Shown: positions 23,879 to 36,168, numbered from the stretch's first letter. The stretch: 64,000 nt of DNA from Sambucus nigra (GCA_949130495.1 OX422221.1:146229405-146293404), one strand, 5' to 3'. Made by a program: numbers and translations. Notes: generated by a model not told the origin, from the sequence alone.

Positions 23879-24780
23879 CTCAAGTAGAATCCTGGGGAAT
23901 CAATCAGTAAATTCATAGAAACATGGAAAGAGAAAGCATCCACCATGACCAACCGACCTTTCGAAGAGGAACAAGTCAGTATTGTGAAGAAGAACTTCTT
24001 ACCACATGTCCGAGAAATGATGAGAGGATAGTGCTACCCTTATTTTCGAGCCCTTCGAGAAGCAGGTGTAGAGATTGAAGAAGGTCTTACTAAGATAGAA
24101 GTTGAACCAAAAAAATGTTTGGAAAATTCGATCCCAGGAAGTTTGAAAAGCCAATCAGTGCCGCAGTTTCAACCATCAACAACATCTCTCAATCTGCCAC
24201 TTCATGGGCACCAGAAATTTTCCCTAACCCAGTTTGGAAGGATTACACCAAGCTTCACTCTCCCCTCTCCAAAGTCTACTAAGCCCTCTTGAGTCAAAAT
24301 CTTATCAAGACCTTGGACCCTTGTCCATTACCAAACCCACTTCCTAAAAATTTCAATCCAGATGCCCATTATGACTTTCTCCAAACTGCTGTCCATACCA
24401 CTGGCCAATGTTTTCATCTCCAAAATGTGATACAAGGCCTGATTGACTGGGGTGTCATCTCCCCACCAGATAATCCTAAACCAAACAGTACCCATAACCC
24501 ATTTTCGAATCATACAAATGCCATCTTCCTAGAAGAAAACCCAGATTTTGACCCATTTACTCAGATCATAGGCAAATCACCAATCATATCTTTATACTCT
24601 CCTAAACCTCTCCAAACATGCCCATACTTGCTCCTACACCCTACCAGCTTCACCGATCAGGCTGTATCACTCCTTACTAGAGCAGGCATCGCTATCCGCA
24701 CCCGTTCGGGATGTAAAGATATGGAATTAATAGAAGTGTTAAACCAACTACTAGATTTTGGGATGAAATTTCCCTCCTAG
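23879..24780 (+). pseudogene. gag of element X, C-terminal part
   Basis: It resumes LKxNPGESISKFIETWKEKA directly after the nested element. Then come PFEEEQVSIVKKNFLPHVRE, YFRALREAGVEIEEG, and after a frameshift LDPCPLPNPLPKNFNPD, HTTGQCFHLQNVIQGLIDWG and a tail to TAG at 24778. The PRPLP-type stretch followed by H..GH..xxC.xLxxxIQdLID is characteristic of Ogre/Tat Gag. Stops near 24030 and 24282 and at least one frameshift break the frame. Confidence 0.8.
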
Positions 24781-25960
24781 ATGACCGTTGATTATCAAAG
24801 ATTCAGTATATTGTTCTTAGAAGATCGAAAATGGGCCCGAGAGTCAGACAATTGGGTGGTATTAACCGATGAAGTCAGTTTAGATGATATAGTCTAGATC
24901 ATGGTGGATTTATTCTGATAAATCGATGATATTTGTAATGTATCCGAGCTACTTAATGCTTTGAAACTATAAGGGCATCTAGTCCCTTCACTTTCACATC
25001 TCCCCACCTAGTGGGAGGATTTATACGAAGAAGCCATTGAAGTTGTGGAGTATATTGACTTTTCATGGAGAGATAATATCATTTCCACCGGGTGGGGGGA
25101 TGAAGTTGATGATTCAGACGAAGAACAGAGTCTAGAAAAGACTAGTCTAATAGTCAACATATACGGGATGATATCATTTGAGGAGCTGCTAGGAAAAATC
25201 AACAAGGTGGCTGAACAACCCAAGATTGATGAGGAAACGAGGTTTCTATTCTTCCCCTCTTCTGTGAACCATATGACCAGGTGAGGGAGACATTACCAAA
25301 TCCCAAGCTTGCAACCATCAACAAGCAACAAATGAAAGGGTGTAGAGAGTCTTCCTATGCCAGAAATGACCCTCGAGGAGAGTAAGTTCCTCTATCAGTT
25401 AAAGAAAACCCAAACTAACATCACTATATGGGGAATTTTTATATCTTCCCAGCTGCATCGAAATTCTTTAATCAAGCTACTTATAGGACCCACAGTTTCT
25501 CCTTCTACCACGCCAGAAGAAGCAATGATCTCTAACCTCTACTAGAATGTTCTCTTTCTCTGAAGAAGAAATCCCCAAGATTGGTCCAAACCACAATTAT
25601 GATCTCAACATCTCTGAAGTCATGGGAAAGATCGTCCCACTTTTATTTGTCGATAATCGATCAACTTTGATAGTCTACCCATTAAGGACCCTCAATTGCT
25701 TGGGACTGAAAGCAAGTGACCTTGCCCCAATCTTTGCCATAGTACGGGACTATGATAATACCCGTCGGGAAGTGATGGGATCTATAAATCTTGCAATAGG
25801 GACTGGCCCTATAAATCCAGTTATTAAATTCCAAGTCATCGATATCCTAACCTATTTTAATCTACTGCTCGGATGACCGTGGCTCCATAGGATCAAGGGG
25901 CGTCTTCTTCCCTTCATAAAAAATTAAAGTTCTTCACCAATGGACTGGTCATCACTATCT
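24781..25960 (+). pseudogene. Protease region of element X
   Basis: 24781-25356 is open only in pieces (DYQRFSILFLEDRKWARES; WGDEVDDSDEEQSLEK) and fits the Gag-Pro linker. 25357-25545 reads MPEMTLEESKFLYQLKKTQT and LHRNSLIKLL, seen upstream of Tat proteases. 25547-25876 is an aspartic protease: LLFVDNRSTLIVYPLRTL, where DNGS is expected, so the active-site Gly is Arg. Then YDNTRREVMGSI and YFNLLLG-stop-PWLH follow. Protease normally matures Gag-Pol. Frames change between blocks and stops occur. The assignment to retropepsin is good; the copy is dead. Confidence 0.75.
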
Positions 25961-26598
25961 TGGGCTATGGCGATAATGCCAAGAATGCAATCACTAGTAA
26001 TCCAGTACTAGAGATACAACACGAGATAAATGATGTGCTTCTGTCAGGTTTTCGGGTTGAACCACTTCTACTCTCTGTAGTGGACAATTTCAAAGATAAG
26101 GTTTGTCCAAAATATAACCCTCATGGCAATGTCAATGTAATCTAAATGTTGAAGAACATGCACTTGCTGCCTGGACTGGGGCTGGGACAAAGGCAACAAT
26201 GGATACGTGAACCCATTGTGTTGAAGAAGGCTTTTCCTCCCTATGGCTTGGGCTATCAATCGTCAACAGAAGAACTCAGAATGATCCATCAGCCTTGACT
26301 AAAGAGAAGGTTAGAAAGAGAAAATACTATCTTGAGAGATTCCTTGAACTAAAGATTCATCAGAGAGGGTGAAGATTTCCCCTTTTGCGACTTTCTGAAA
26401 CCGTGGTACGATCATGTGGACAAGAAGATGAAACCTGGAATGGAGATCTTTTTCCAAGAAAACTAATCATGGGATGAGAGTTCCTAGCGTCATGCGCAAC
26501 CACTTATTGAAAAGACCATAGTTGATACCGAGGGAAGTGACTCCGATGATTCATTTAATTTATAGAAACTAGGGCTAACACTCTGTAGGATCCACTCA

Positions 26599-28650
26599 AT
26601 GGCTGCATCATCAGATATATCCCACCTGATCAAAGATGCTAATGCTCCTTTCCTCAACTGGCATGCTGCACTTGTGCCATCTGCTCATATTCAACCTAAC
26701 CCTGATGTTTATCCCCTTTTTTCTTCTTTAGTTGTTCCTCCATACTCAGATGTAATCGAAACCTCCTTTGATGAGGTTTTCAATGATGTTTTTCCTATTA
26801 ATGAAATAAAAGAAGATTTTGAGCATCTTGTTAGGCCTTACATTAATTGTCTTGTAACTAATCAAACTCTTGATGATGATGATTTTACAAATGAATTTTT
26901 ATATTGATCTAAATAAGGTTAATAACAAACAACATAACCGCGTTCAAGTTAATGAAGATGAAACTGTTATTATTAATCTCGGTTCTAGTAGCCACCTGCG
27001 TGAGATTGGGATAGGGGTTACCCATGATGAGCATGAGTGCGTGCAACTCGATAAATTACTAAATGAATTTGTAGATGTCTTCTCATGGTCCTACGATGAC
27101 ATGCCCAACATTGAACCTAAGACAACTGTGCATGAGATTCCTACTCTCCCCAAATGCAAACATGTCGAATAGAAACTACGAAAGATCCGTACTGAATGGA
27201 CGCTCAAAGTTAAAGAAGAAGTGGTCAAATAGTTGAGCGTGGGTTTCATTCGTTTGATCGAATATCTCATATGTCTAACCAATAGCGTACCCGTGTTGAA
27301 ATTAGGAGGGAAGGTTTACATGTGCCTCGACTACTAAGACTTGAACAAAGCCTCTCCAAAAGATGATTACTCACTACCCAATATTGACATGATTGGGGAT
27401 AACACGACCAATCATGCTCTCAAGTTATTCTTTGATGGGTTTGCTGGATATAATCAGATCAAGATGCACCCCGATTATCAAGAGAAAACCACATTCATCA
27501 CCCTTTGGAGAATCTTTTGCTACACCGTCATGCCATTTGGTCTAAAAAAACACAAGAGCTACCTACCGGAGGGTTGCCACAACCATCTTGTACGATAGAA
27601 TACATAAGGAAGTCGATGTTTATGTGGATGATATCATTTCCAAGTCGAAGACTAGGGAAGGTCATGTTCCCTCTTTTTGAAAGTTCTTCGAACGATTGAG
27701 ATAATATCAGATGCGACTTAACCCACAAAAATGTGTCTTCGGCGTCACCAAAGGAAAACTCTTAGGATTCATGGTTAGTGAGAAAGGGATATAAGCAGAT
27801 TCTGCCAAGTTAAAAGCCATACTCGAAATGCCTCCACCCTAAACGAAGAAGGAAATTCAGGGATTCCTTAAAAAATTGCAGTATATCAGCTGGTTCATCA
27901 GCCAGTTGACTTTCATCTGCGAAAAATCACGTGTCGCCCTTGTCTGGGACACCTAAAAGTTATGACACTATATGCTCGCCTTTCCCATCAAACTTGTATC
28001 CCAAATGGATCCCATCTAGTACCTATTTGAGAAGCCTGCCCTATCCAGCTGAATGGCCCGTTGGTTGATGCTTCTAGTTGAATTTGATATTATATATGTC
28101 ATGCAGAAAGCCATGAAAGGAAGAGCCATCTCTGATTACCTTGCTGAATAACCTAAGGAAGAAGACGATGTCTGGATTTTTGAGTTCCTGGATGAGAATA
28201 TCCTCTATACATACCAAGAAGATCTTTAATGGGAAATGTTCTTTGATGACATCGCCAACAAGAAAGGGTATGGCATTGGGATACTCCTAATTTCCCCTGA
28301 TGACTCTCACACTCCCATTGCCATCAAGATGGATTTTCCTTTCACCAACAACATGACTGAATACGAGGCATGCACAGTAGGCCTCAAAGTTGCCCTTAAG
28401 AAAGGAATTTGATACCTCAATGTATATGGGGATTCAACCCTCATCATCGGTCAAGTTCTTAGAAAATTAAAAGTCAAGAATGAGAAACTCTTACCCTTCC
28501 ATGCCCACCTAAGAGAGCTGGCTTCCCAATTTCAAGAAAATACCTTCCACTACCTGTCTCAAGCAAAGAACAACCTAGTTGATGCTCTTTCCATCTTAGC
28601 CTCTAGGAATAACCATGGCCCCTTTCCTTGTCTAAAAGTAATATAAACCA
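26599..28650 (+). pseudogene. RT and RNase H of element X, with internal deletion
   Basis: 26599-26907 is a linker (MAASSDISHLIKDANAPFLN). RT follows: TVHEIPTLPKCKHVE, WTLKVKEEVVK, GGKVYMCLDY, DLNKASPKDDYSLPNIDMI, FFDGFAGYNQIKMHPDYQEK and VMPFGLKK. The YVDD motif region is read as DVYVDDIISKSK across frames near 27616-27650. After QLTFICEKS near 27920 the sequence jumps to RVALVWDT and FDIIYVMQKAMKGRAISDYL, so roughly 110 codons of the first RNase H are missing. A second, archaeal-type RNase H of Tat elements follows: MFFDDIANKKGYGIGILL, NMTEYEACTVGL, VYGDSTLIIGQV and NNLVDALSILAS. There are many stops. Confidence 0.8.
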
Positions 28651-28859
28651 ACCCACTGCTATCACATTGAGCTTAGCACAAAAGAAGACCCCGAGATAGC
28701 CAACTCCTGTTACTATGATATTTGGCACCTCCTCAAGCATGGTAGGTACCCCCAAGGTTCTGATAAGAAAGACCAAGTAAACCTCTGCAGATTGGTTGCC
28801 CAGTATATTATATGTGATAAAGCACTGTTCAAGATAAACTTCGATGAAACCCATTTTCA

Positions 28860-29952
28860 CTGCATCTTAGGGGTTGCCATTGAAGAGATGATGCTGAAAA
28901 TTCACAGCGGGGAATGCGAACCCCACATAAATGGCCATATGCTCACCAAGAAGATAATCCGATAGGGTTATTAATGGACTACCATGGTTCATGATTGCAT
29001 AGCCTACATTCAAAGTTGCCTCATATGTCAACAGTTTTCTAACCTATAACACTTGCGTACGTGGGAATTGTACAACATGACTTCTCCTTAGCCGTTCTCC
29101 ACATGGGGCATTGGAATCATAAGGAAGGTTACAGGCAAAGCATCGAACGGACATGAATTCATCCTGGTTGTCATTGACTACTTCACAAAATGGGTCGAAG
29201 CTGAGTCATACGCAGTGCTGAATGATAAGAAGGTGGCCAAGTTCATCCAAAAAAACATCATTTATCGATATGGGGTCCCGTACGAGTTGGTATCAGATAA
29301 TGGGTTACACTTCGAGGCAGAGGTCATAAAGGTGGTCAATGAGTATAGGATTCAGATACACAAATCTTCTCCCTACCGACCTCAAACCAATGGAGCAGTT
29401 AAAGCAGCTAATAAGAACCTCAAAGCCATCATCAGTAAGATGACCGAGAGTTACTGAGATTGGGACGGCATGATCCCTTACGCCCTCTGGGGCTATCGTA
29501 CCTCAGTTCGCACCTCTACTGGGGCTACCCCTTACTCTCTAGTCTACGACACGAAAGCAGTCCTACCCACAGAGTTGGTAATCCCTTTGCTACGCATCAC
29601 ACTTGAAAGCAAGGTCAGCAAGGAAGACTGACCTCAAAGCCGTCTCGACGAGTTATCACTCTTGGATGAAAAGAGTCTGAAAGATGTATATCACATACAA
29701 TGGTACCATCACCGTATATCGCGATCATTCAATAAGAGAATCAAGGACCACGGTGTACGAGAAGGGGACTTAGACCTCAAAGAGATTATAGAGTCCATCT
29801 GGGACCCCAGAGGGAAATTTAAGGCCAATTAGAGCGACCCTTACATTGTGAATAAGATCCCGTTAGGCGGTGCCACTATGCTCACCGATCTTGACGGAGA
29901 AGAAATGGCGCGTCCAGTCAACTTGGACCGTCTCAAGAAATTCTACCCGTAG
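28860..29952 (+). pseudogene. Integrase of element X, catalytic Glu changed to Lys
   Basis: Zinc finger: HSGECEPHINGH and CIAYIQSCLICQ (HHCC). Core: ILVVIDYFTKWVEAES (first Asp), YELVSDNGLHFEAE (second Asp), then TNGAVKAANKNLKAI, where Tat elements have VEAANK, so the third catalytic residue (codon 29401-29403) is Lys. YALWGYRTSVRTSTGATPYS and a C-terminal part ending LDRLKKFYP-TAG at 29950-29952 complete it. Several further stops (about 29457, 29629, 29830). Position and order match T1's integrase. Confidence 0.85.
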
Positions 29953-30211
29953 TCCAAAATCTCAGCTCGCTACGATTCTTCTCATCTCCCTTCTATTAAA
30001 AAAAGTTCTTAATTTCCCTTTACTCAGAACTACGTGGGGCTCGATCCTCTAAAATTCCTCTTCCTTTCAAAAATGAGTTTTAGAAAATTTTCAAAAACCC
30101 CAGAGGTACATAGGTAGCTTATCTTCTTTACATGAGCGCGACTCCCTTCTTTTTCACAAAATGCTATTCTCTTATTATCACCAAGAATTACAATTAATTT
30201 TAATATATACA
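29953..30211 (+). other. Short spacer of element X between pol and the CACTA insertion
   Basis: About 260 bp with no gene. It ends in ACA, the left target duplication of the CACTA element. Confidence 0.5.
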
Positions 30212-30249
30212 CACTACACCAAAATGGTCAAATTATCACCTTTCAGCCG

Positions 30250-30425
30250 GCCACCCTTGTCATGATCATTGACCGTGACAACAAACACGCATTTTGTGCC
30301 ACGGTCATTGACCGTGACACGCCCGTGACAAAGTATTGTCACGGTCATTGACCGTGACAAGTCTGTGACAAATGTTCTTATCACGGACTTGTCATGGTCA
30401 ATGACCGTGACACGTCCGTGATAAT
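30250..30425. repeat. Left subterminal palindrome array of the CACTA element
   Basis: About four copies of TCACGGTCATTGACCGTGA (9-bp arms around one base) or close variants, with shorter tcacggac/gtccgtga half-sites between. In En/Spm, subterminal repeats bind TNPA; that is the likely role here. Confidence 0.85.
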
Positions 30426-30505
30426 TTACACAGCAAAAAAGCCCTACCCTTTTTTTTCCCACCGACTTTGGTTTTTCCCTCTCTTTCTCTCTCTAAGCGA
30501 TTTCG

Positions 30506-30510
<5 letters not shown>

Positions 30511-30552
<42 letters not shown>
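30511..30552. repeat. (CT)n microsatellite
   Basis: A pure CT run of about 42 bp just inside the left subterminal region of the CACTA element. Confidence 0.95.
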
Positions 30553-30599
30553 AGGTATGTTTTTTCCTCTCTTTCTCTTTCATTTCTATATGTGTGTGT

Positions 30600-31801
30600 A
30601 TATATGTGTGTGGTGGTGTGTGGTGGGGGAGGGGGGCAGGGGGTGGTGGGGGTGGGCTGTGTGTGTACGTGTGTGTGTGTGTGTGGAGGTGTGGTGGGGG
30701 TGGGGTGAGGGGGCAGGGGGTGTGGTGGGGGGAGGGGGCAGGGGTGTGGTGGGGGTGGAGTGGTGTGTGTGTGGCGGGGGGAGGGTGGTGGTGGTGGTGG
30801 TGGTGGGGTGTGTGTGTGTGTGGTGGGGAAATCTTAACAATTGTATAGCTTTAATTAATAAATTGTATAGCTTTAATTGTAATTTTAATTGTATAGTTTT
30901 AGATGAAAGTAAATTAACAATTAGTGCCCATTTTATATGAAAGTAGGATTGCCCCTCATTTTAAATTAGTAAATTAATAATTGTATACTTTAATTGTTAG
31001 TTTAATTGATGAAATGAATTAATTGAGTAGATGAATTAGAAGGAGTACGAGATACACATTTGTTGTTGACATTGCTGTTGGATTATAGTGGATCGATGTT
31101 GGGTTGGTTAACAGTAAAAGTGGCATTACCACTGGATTATTGTCCATATGGGGGTGGGATTTTTTAACTTTTTTTGAAAATTACTTTGTATGTTGAACAA
31201 TATATAATTATTAATAATTATTGGATTATTGTCCATATGGGGGTTGGCCAATGTGGGGTTTTAGGTGTATTTGGTGGGTATTCTTTAGTGGTTAATTCTA
31301 GATATTATTAATAAAGATAAGTAGGGATCTTTTGGAAGGGCTGAAAATGGCTATATTATTAATAATTATTGTGTGTGTGGTGAGGGGCAGGGGGTGGTGT
31401 GTGTGCGTGTACGTGTGTGTGTGTGTGGTGGGGGAGGGGGTGGGGGCAGGGTGGAGGAAGGGGGTGGGGCAAGGTGGGGGAGAGGGGGTGGGTGGTAGGG
31501 TAGGGGTGGAGGGCTGCGTGTGTGTCTATGTGTGTGTATGTGCGTAGTGTCCCTTGTAAAAGAATTGATTGATTATTAATTTTTTTAGTAAATTAATATA
31601 TGATTGCCCCTTATTTTAAATTAGTATATTAATATATGATTAATTATGAAAGTAGGATTGCTCCTCATTGTAAATTAGTAAATTAATAATTGTATACTTT
31701 AATTTTTAGTTTAGTTGATGAAAATAATTATTGTGTGTGTGGTGGGGGGCAGGGGGTGGTGTGTGCGTGTACGTGTGCGTGTGTGTGGTGGGGGAGGGGG
31801 T
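30600..31801. repeat. Repeated G-rich/GT modules in the CACTA element
   Basis: Three strand-asymmetric GT/G tracts occur at about 30596-30828, 31367-31545 and 31731-31801. They share gggcagggggtggtgtgtg and gtgtggtgggggaggggg. AT spacers between them share tatgaaagtaggattgc and taataattgtatacttta. The module has therefore been duplicated. Runs of four to six G spaced by short loops could form G-quadruplexes on the + strand. Open frames across these tracts are composition artefacts. Confidence 0.75.
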
Positions 31802-31914
31802 GTATGAAAGTAAATTAATAATTAGTGCTCATTTTTATTTGTAGTAATTGTATATATTTGCATGTCTTCTTCTAATTTTTTTTTATCTGTACTAATAACA
31901 TTTTTTTACAGTAA

Positions 31915-33506
31915 ATGTCTCCTTCAGGTATTAAGGCAAGGATTACCATCAAGAACAAGTCAGAGCTATTAGTGAGATCCCTTGAGCTGGTAAAGGTGGT
32001 CATCGGCCCGAGGTATATGAGTTGGAAGGAGGTTCCATATGAGCTCAAGTTAGCTGTTTGGGCGGCACTACAGGTAATATATTTATATTTATATGAATAT
32101 TTCAATTTCAATTTCAATTTCGATTTTAATTTAATTTAATTATTTATATTTATATTTATTCGCAACTAACATTGTATTTGTTGGACAAGAACAATTCAAC
32201 TTGGATCCAAAGCTACGTGATTCTGTCTTGGAGCAGTTGAGGGAGCAACACAAGACGTGGAAGAAAAATATGCGGACACGGTACTTTGGGAAAACACGAG
32301 AGTCCATTATCCTAAGGTGTGAATCCGTCCCGCCGAAGGAGACGATCTCATTGGCACAATGGAAAAAGTTCATTGACAATGAGATCAGGGAGCGACAATT
32401 GGCATCTCGCCAATCGGGGAGGGAAAATCGGGCAAAAAAGATGGACGTGCACTACTCCGGCCGAACATCTTACGCCGAGGTGGAGCATAGGATGATGGTA
32501 AGATTTAATTTCTCTATAACTATAGAAATATATTATTCTACATTCTTTTACTTTGCGGGGCCGATACTAATTTTACTTTATTTTATTTCAGGGGATAGGG
32601 AGTAGCCCTGGGGGTAAGCCACATAGGCTCAATACTTATGTGGCTCTTCGGACGAAGAAGGGGAAGGACAAGGAGGTGTCCCCGAGCGTCGCGGCCACGA
32701 TTGTAAGTAATCCGACAATTTACTTTTTGTTAATTACGTTATAATTTTTTAGTTTACTTATTTTACTAATCATGTGCTTTTTGTCATTTCAGGCAAAGCT
32801 TAAGGAAGTGCATGAGTCGCAGTCTGATGCCGACTAGGCATCTTTGTCCAAAGACGCACTCAGCCAAGTGCTTGGCTTTGATCGCAAGGGGAGGACAAGG
32901 GGGGTGAGCTCACGGGTGGCCAAATATAGGATCATCGGATTGGAGACGAGCGACACCGGGTTGGCTTGAACGGTGGATTCACATGACGCGAAGCTGTCCC
33001 ATTTGGAGGAGATGGTCCAAGATATGTACTCATTCATGAAGCGTACATTGAGCGGAGACCGTAAGGGGAAAGGGAAGGAGAAGGCGGTGGAGGATGAGGT
33101 GCTGGAGGACGAGGTGCGGGAGGACGAGGTGCAGGATGATGAGGATGTGGACCTCGCTGCTTCATCACCGACACGTGCGTACTTCGATGATCCACTTCCC
33201 TATTTGGCTCCCTTTAATAGACCGATTTCGACATTTGGTTGTCCGAGCGTGTTCATATTGGACGTATTTGATGGTCAGCAGATAGGGCGGGGGTTGAGGG
33301 ACCCGAATATCATCCAGGGTGGAATAGTTCATGGACGTGAGCTTCAAGAGATCGAGTCCAAGGTGCTCATCACGCATGTGATACTCGGGAAGGAGAACTC
33401 CCTATTGTGGTTGACCGAACAATGCGGCACGATGTATATTAGTGGTTGTGTCAATTCGTATATCGTGTGGCCTACTCACCTCCTCACATTTACCCCAGAC
33501 ATGTAG
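31915..33506 (+). pseudogene. TNPA-like gene of the CACTA element, spliced, two stops
   Basis: Exon 1 (31915-32073) begins MSPSGIKARITIKNKSELLV and ends at donor GTAATA. Exon 2 (about 32190-32497) reads FNLDPKLRDSVLEQLREQHK, TWKKNMRTRYFGKTRE and MDVHYSGRTSYAEVEHRMM, with donor GTAAGA. Exon 3 (32592-32702) has GGKPHRLNTYVALRTKKGK, with acceptor TTTCAG and donor GTAAGT. Exon 4 (32793-33506) follows a TTTCAG acceptor. Exon 4 has stops TAG at about 32836 and TGA at about 32968, a Glu/Asp repeat and a C-terminal domain. This is the plant transposase_24/Ptta-type protein that accompanies En/Spm transposases and binds element ends. Exon 1-2 phase does not match simply, so one boundary is uncertain. 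Confidence 0.8.
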
Positions 33507-33718
33507 TGACATTATTTTTAAGTTGGTACATTTGAATTATATTTGGATTATATCGTCATGTATATTGTTTCTATTTTGAATGTATATTTGCATTATCTTT
33601 AGTTTATTTGGATATATGATGTTTGAACAGGTACAACGTTGCTATAACAGGTACAAATATACTGCTGGGCAGTGGCAATGGCCATACTGCCCATCAGATT
33701 TTTTTTAAATTTTGCCCG

Positions 33719-34020
33719 AAATTGTCACGGTCATTAACCGTGGCAAGTCCTTGACAAATAAGGTTGTCACGGACTTATCACGGTCATTGACCGTGACAAT
33801 ATTTTTAAAAAGGGTAAAGGCTTTGTCACGGTTATTAATCGTGACTAAACTTGTCACGGTCAGGGATCGTAACACGAACATGACAAGTCTAACGAACTTA
33901 TCACGGTCAATGACCGTGATAAGTCAGCGACAAAAAAAGTTGTCTCACCCCGAATTGTCACGGTCTTTGACCTTGACAAGTTGAACTTGTCAAGGTCAAT
34001 GATCGTGACAATTTGGCAGA
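33719..34020. repeat. Right subterminal palindrome array of the CACTA element
   Basis: About seven copies of the same palindrome or decayed forms (for example tcacggtcattaaccgtgg and tcaaggtcaatgatcgtga). The array is longer and more varied than on the left, as is usual for En/Spm ends. Confidence 0.85.
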
Positions 34021-34329
34021 TTTGGTGTAGTGACATGAACAAAAGGATTATGTATGACTTAGCGATTGGTATAGATAATTCAAATGTAATACTCATCAAG
34101 AGGCACAACTAGATGATAAAAAACTCCTTTATTTCATTATTCAAAATTTTGGTACGATTACATCGGCATAGGGAGTCAAATGAATTTCCTTGTCAGCCTA
34201 CCCCTACCTTCCTAAAACCACATAAAAACAAATCCCACTACGCCTAAAATAACCCATAAATTATTCCCAAACATAAAACCGCACCCACTGCAAAAGCTTC
34301 ACACATCCTAGCTACAGTTGCCGAAAGAA

Positions 34330-35608
34330 CCAGCCCCATCATCACCCATATCTCGGGGTCCCCAAAATTCCCCTACCTGAATAGATTGCTACAGTCTCTC
34401 CATAGAGCGATAAGCCCAGACTAGATTGGGGAAAACCACAACACCTCCCTCCATGGTGTCAGATACAACAAACCACCTTTGCCCACTCTCCACAGCCAAT
34501 ATCTTTGCACCTGCTCTTCTCCATAACCACTTCATACAGTCCCCTGAGATATGATAAACTCTTCTAATAGATTGGGATGGATGGTTCGACAGTCAATGAT
34601 TCTCCCACAAAGAGCCAAGCTGCATGCGCATATGCTCTATCAGATCTTCCATAGGAAATAAGTCTAGTGTCTGTGGTGGCACAATCTGTTCACAACCAAA
34701 TTTGTGTAGAAGCCGTCAAGGAAAGTAGAAAAAGGTCTGCCGAAGGCCTACCAACCTAACATACTTATATTCTCTGAGTTCTAGAATGGGTAATAGCTCC
34801 CCCCACTAAGGCATTGACCAACGCAAGCCTCGAGCCCCATGCTCCACGAACCAGTTTTCCCAGCTCTCAATGACTAGGCCAACACTGATGAAATAGCATG
34901 AGAAGAAGTTTGGTACTGCTAACCAAGGATACTCAGGTGGGACTGCCATATGAAACCTCTCTGACAACCACATGAACATCACTACAGGGCTACGCCTCAG
35001 AAAGTCAAAATGACCTTCCCGTGACCTTCCCGCCAGGCATCCCGACCATTCAAAGTCTCTGCCAGTATCACCGCCGTAGGATTATGATGGTACTATATCC
35101 GGGAAACAATAGTTGCAAGTTGGGGATCCACTAGAATTTCCCCAGTTACCAACATAAGTTTTGAAACTAGGCTCAAAATGACGGCTCCAGCATAGCTGGC
35201 ATTACGGATATCCTGTAAATGTATAGACCGTAGCATCGCAGGAAGAGAAATCATTCCTCTCTTAACCAATGACCTGGTTGCGAAAGGTGAAATGTGGAGA
35301 AGTCCTGCCAAAAACTCCTTAGGGGACTGAGAAAACTCAGGCATAGTTGCTACAATGCTGGGATTTATTCCCAACATAGCAAAAATCTCTTCATAAGTTG
35401 GACAGATTTTGGCCAACCTGAAGCGAAAGACATGGTCTTCGGGGTACCAAAATTCATTTGTCGCCATCAGCATATTCCACTCTATAGGCCAATTGATACA
35501 TAAAGAGACTCGCCACATATTGAAAGCATCGTAGTCAATGTTATAGGAGCACATAACTTCCAAGGTTTTGAGGTAGTTTGCAAAATCAACACTATCTGGG
35601 AGAGTCAT
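34330..35608 (-). pseudogene. Antisense gene of X, DUF7745-like TE-associated protein
   Basis: Minus-strand frame from MTLPDSVDFANYLKTLEV at 35608. It reads NEFWYPEDHVFRFRLAKICP and TYEEIFAMLGINP, the pattern FW...F.F....L.PT.EEF..LLG of plant DUF7745/plant-mobile-domain relatives. After the stop near 35093 it continues in shifting frames with ILAETLNGRDAWREG, RSPVVMFMWLSERFHM and LELREYKYVRLVGLR, down to about 34330. An alternative upstream start at 35689 adds 27 hydrophobic residues that are more likely intron. It is opposite to pol and lies downstream of it, like the antisense genes of T1. The function is not established. Confidence 0.65.
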
Positions 35609-36168
35609 ATCACAAAGTAAGAAGAAAGTTACCACAAAAGAATATAAAGGAGAAGGAATGTAGAAGTGTGAAGAAAAATCTCCAACCACACCCTTATTTT
35701 TTCTTGAAAACTCTCAAGCGAAGACCAGGAACCCTGCAGAAATCGGAGGAAAGCTTACCCCACTAAGTACCAAGCAATTAAAGAAAGTGAAATTAAAGCC
35801 TTGGTTTGATTAAACTGGACTGATATGCTGATAGGCAGGACATGGGTCATGACGATCGACAACCCCCTAGTTTTGGGAAATTCCCCTTTTCCTCTCTTGT
35901 CAAAATAAAAAAACTCAATAAAAATATTTTTTTTTCAAATTTCCTTATCCTTATGTTTTTACTTATCCCATTTCAAAATAAAATCTTTCTCTAATAATTT
36001 TTAATTCTTTTTACGGTCTCAACAGTAAAGTAAAAACAGCATGTGCATTAGTCACTAAAAAAGAAATTATCAAAAACTTCATTTTATTTGCATAGATATT
36101 TGCTGTGTTACATCGATTTTGCAGGAAATAATGAAATACAACGGGACTCCGCCCGAACCCACCTACCT

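Larger units (their letters stand above)
30212..34032 (+). mobile_element. CACTA (En/Spm) transposon, 3821 bp, non-autonomous
   Basis: Termini are CACTACACCAAAA (30212) and TTTGGTGTAGTG (ending 34032), a perfect inverted repeat at the tips. The 3-bp target duplication ACA flanks it (30209-30211 and 34033-34035). Both subterminal regions carry many copies of a short palindrome. Inside are CT and G/T-rich low-complexity tracts and one spliced TNPA-like gene; no TNPD-type transposase is present. It needs a transposase from elsewhere. It sits in element X and therefore postdates it. Confidence 0.92.

Noticed and set aside
30394..30940. Several frames of 80-127 codons over the CT and GT/G tracts
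   Set aside because: Composition artefacts: Ser-Leu, Val-Cys, Gly-Trp or His-Thr repeats in every frame.
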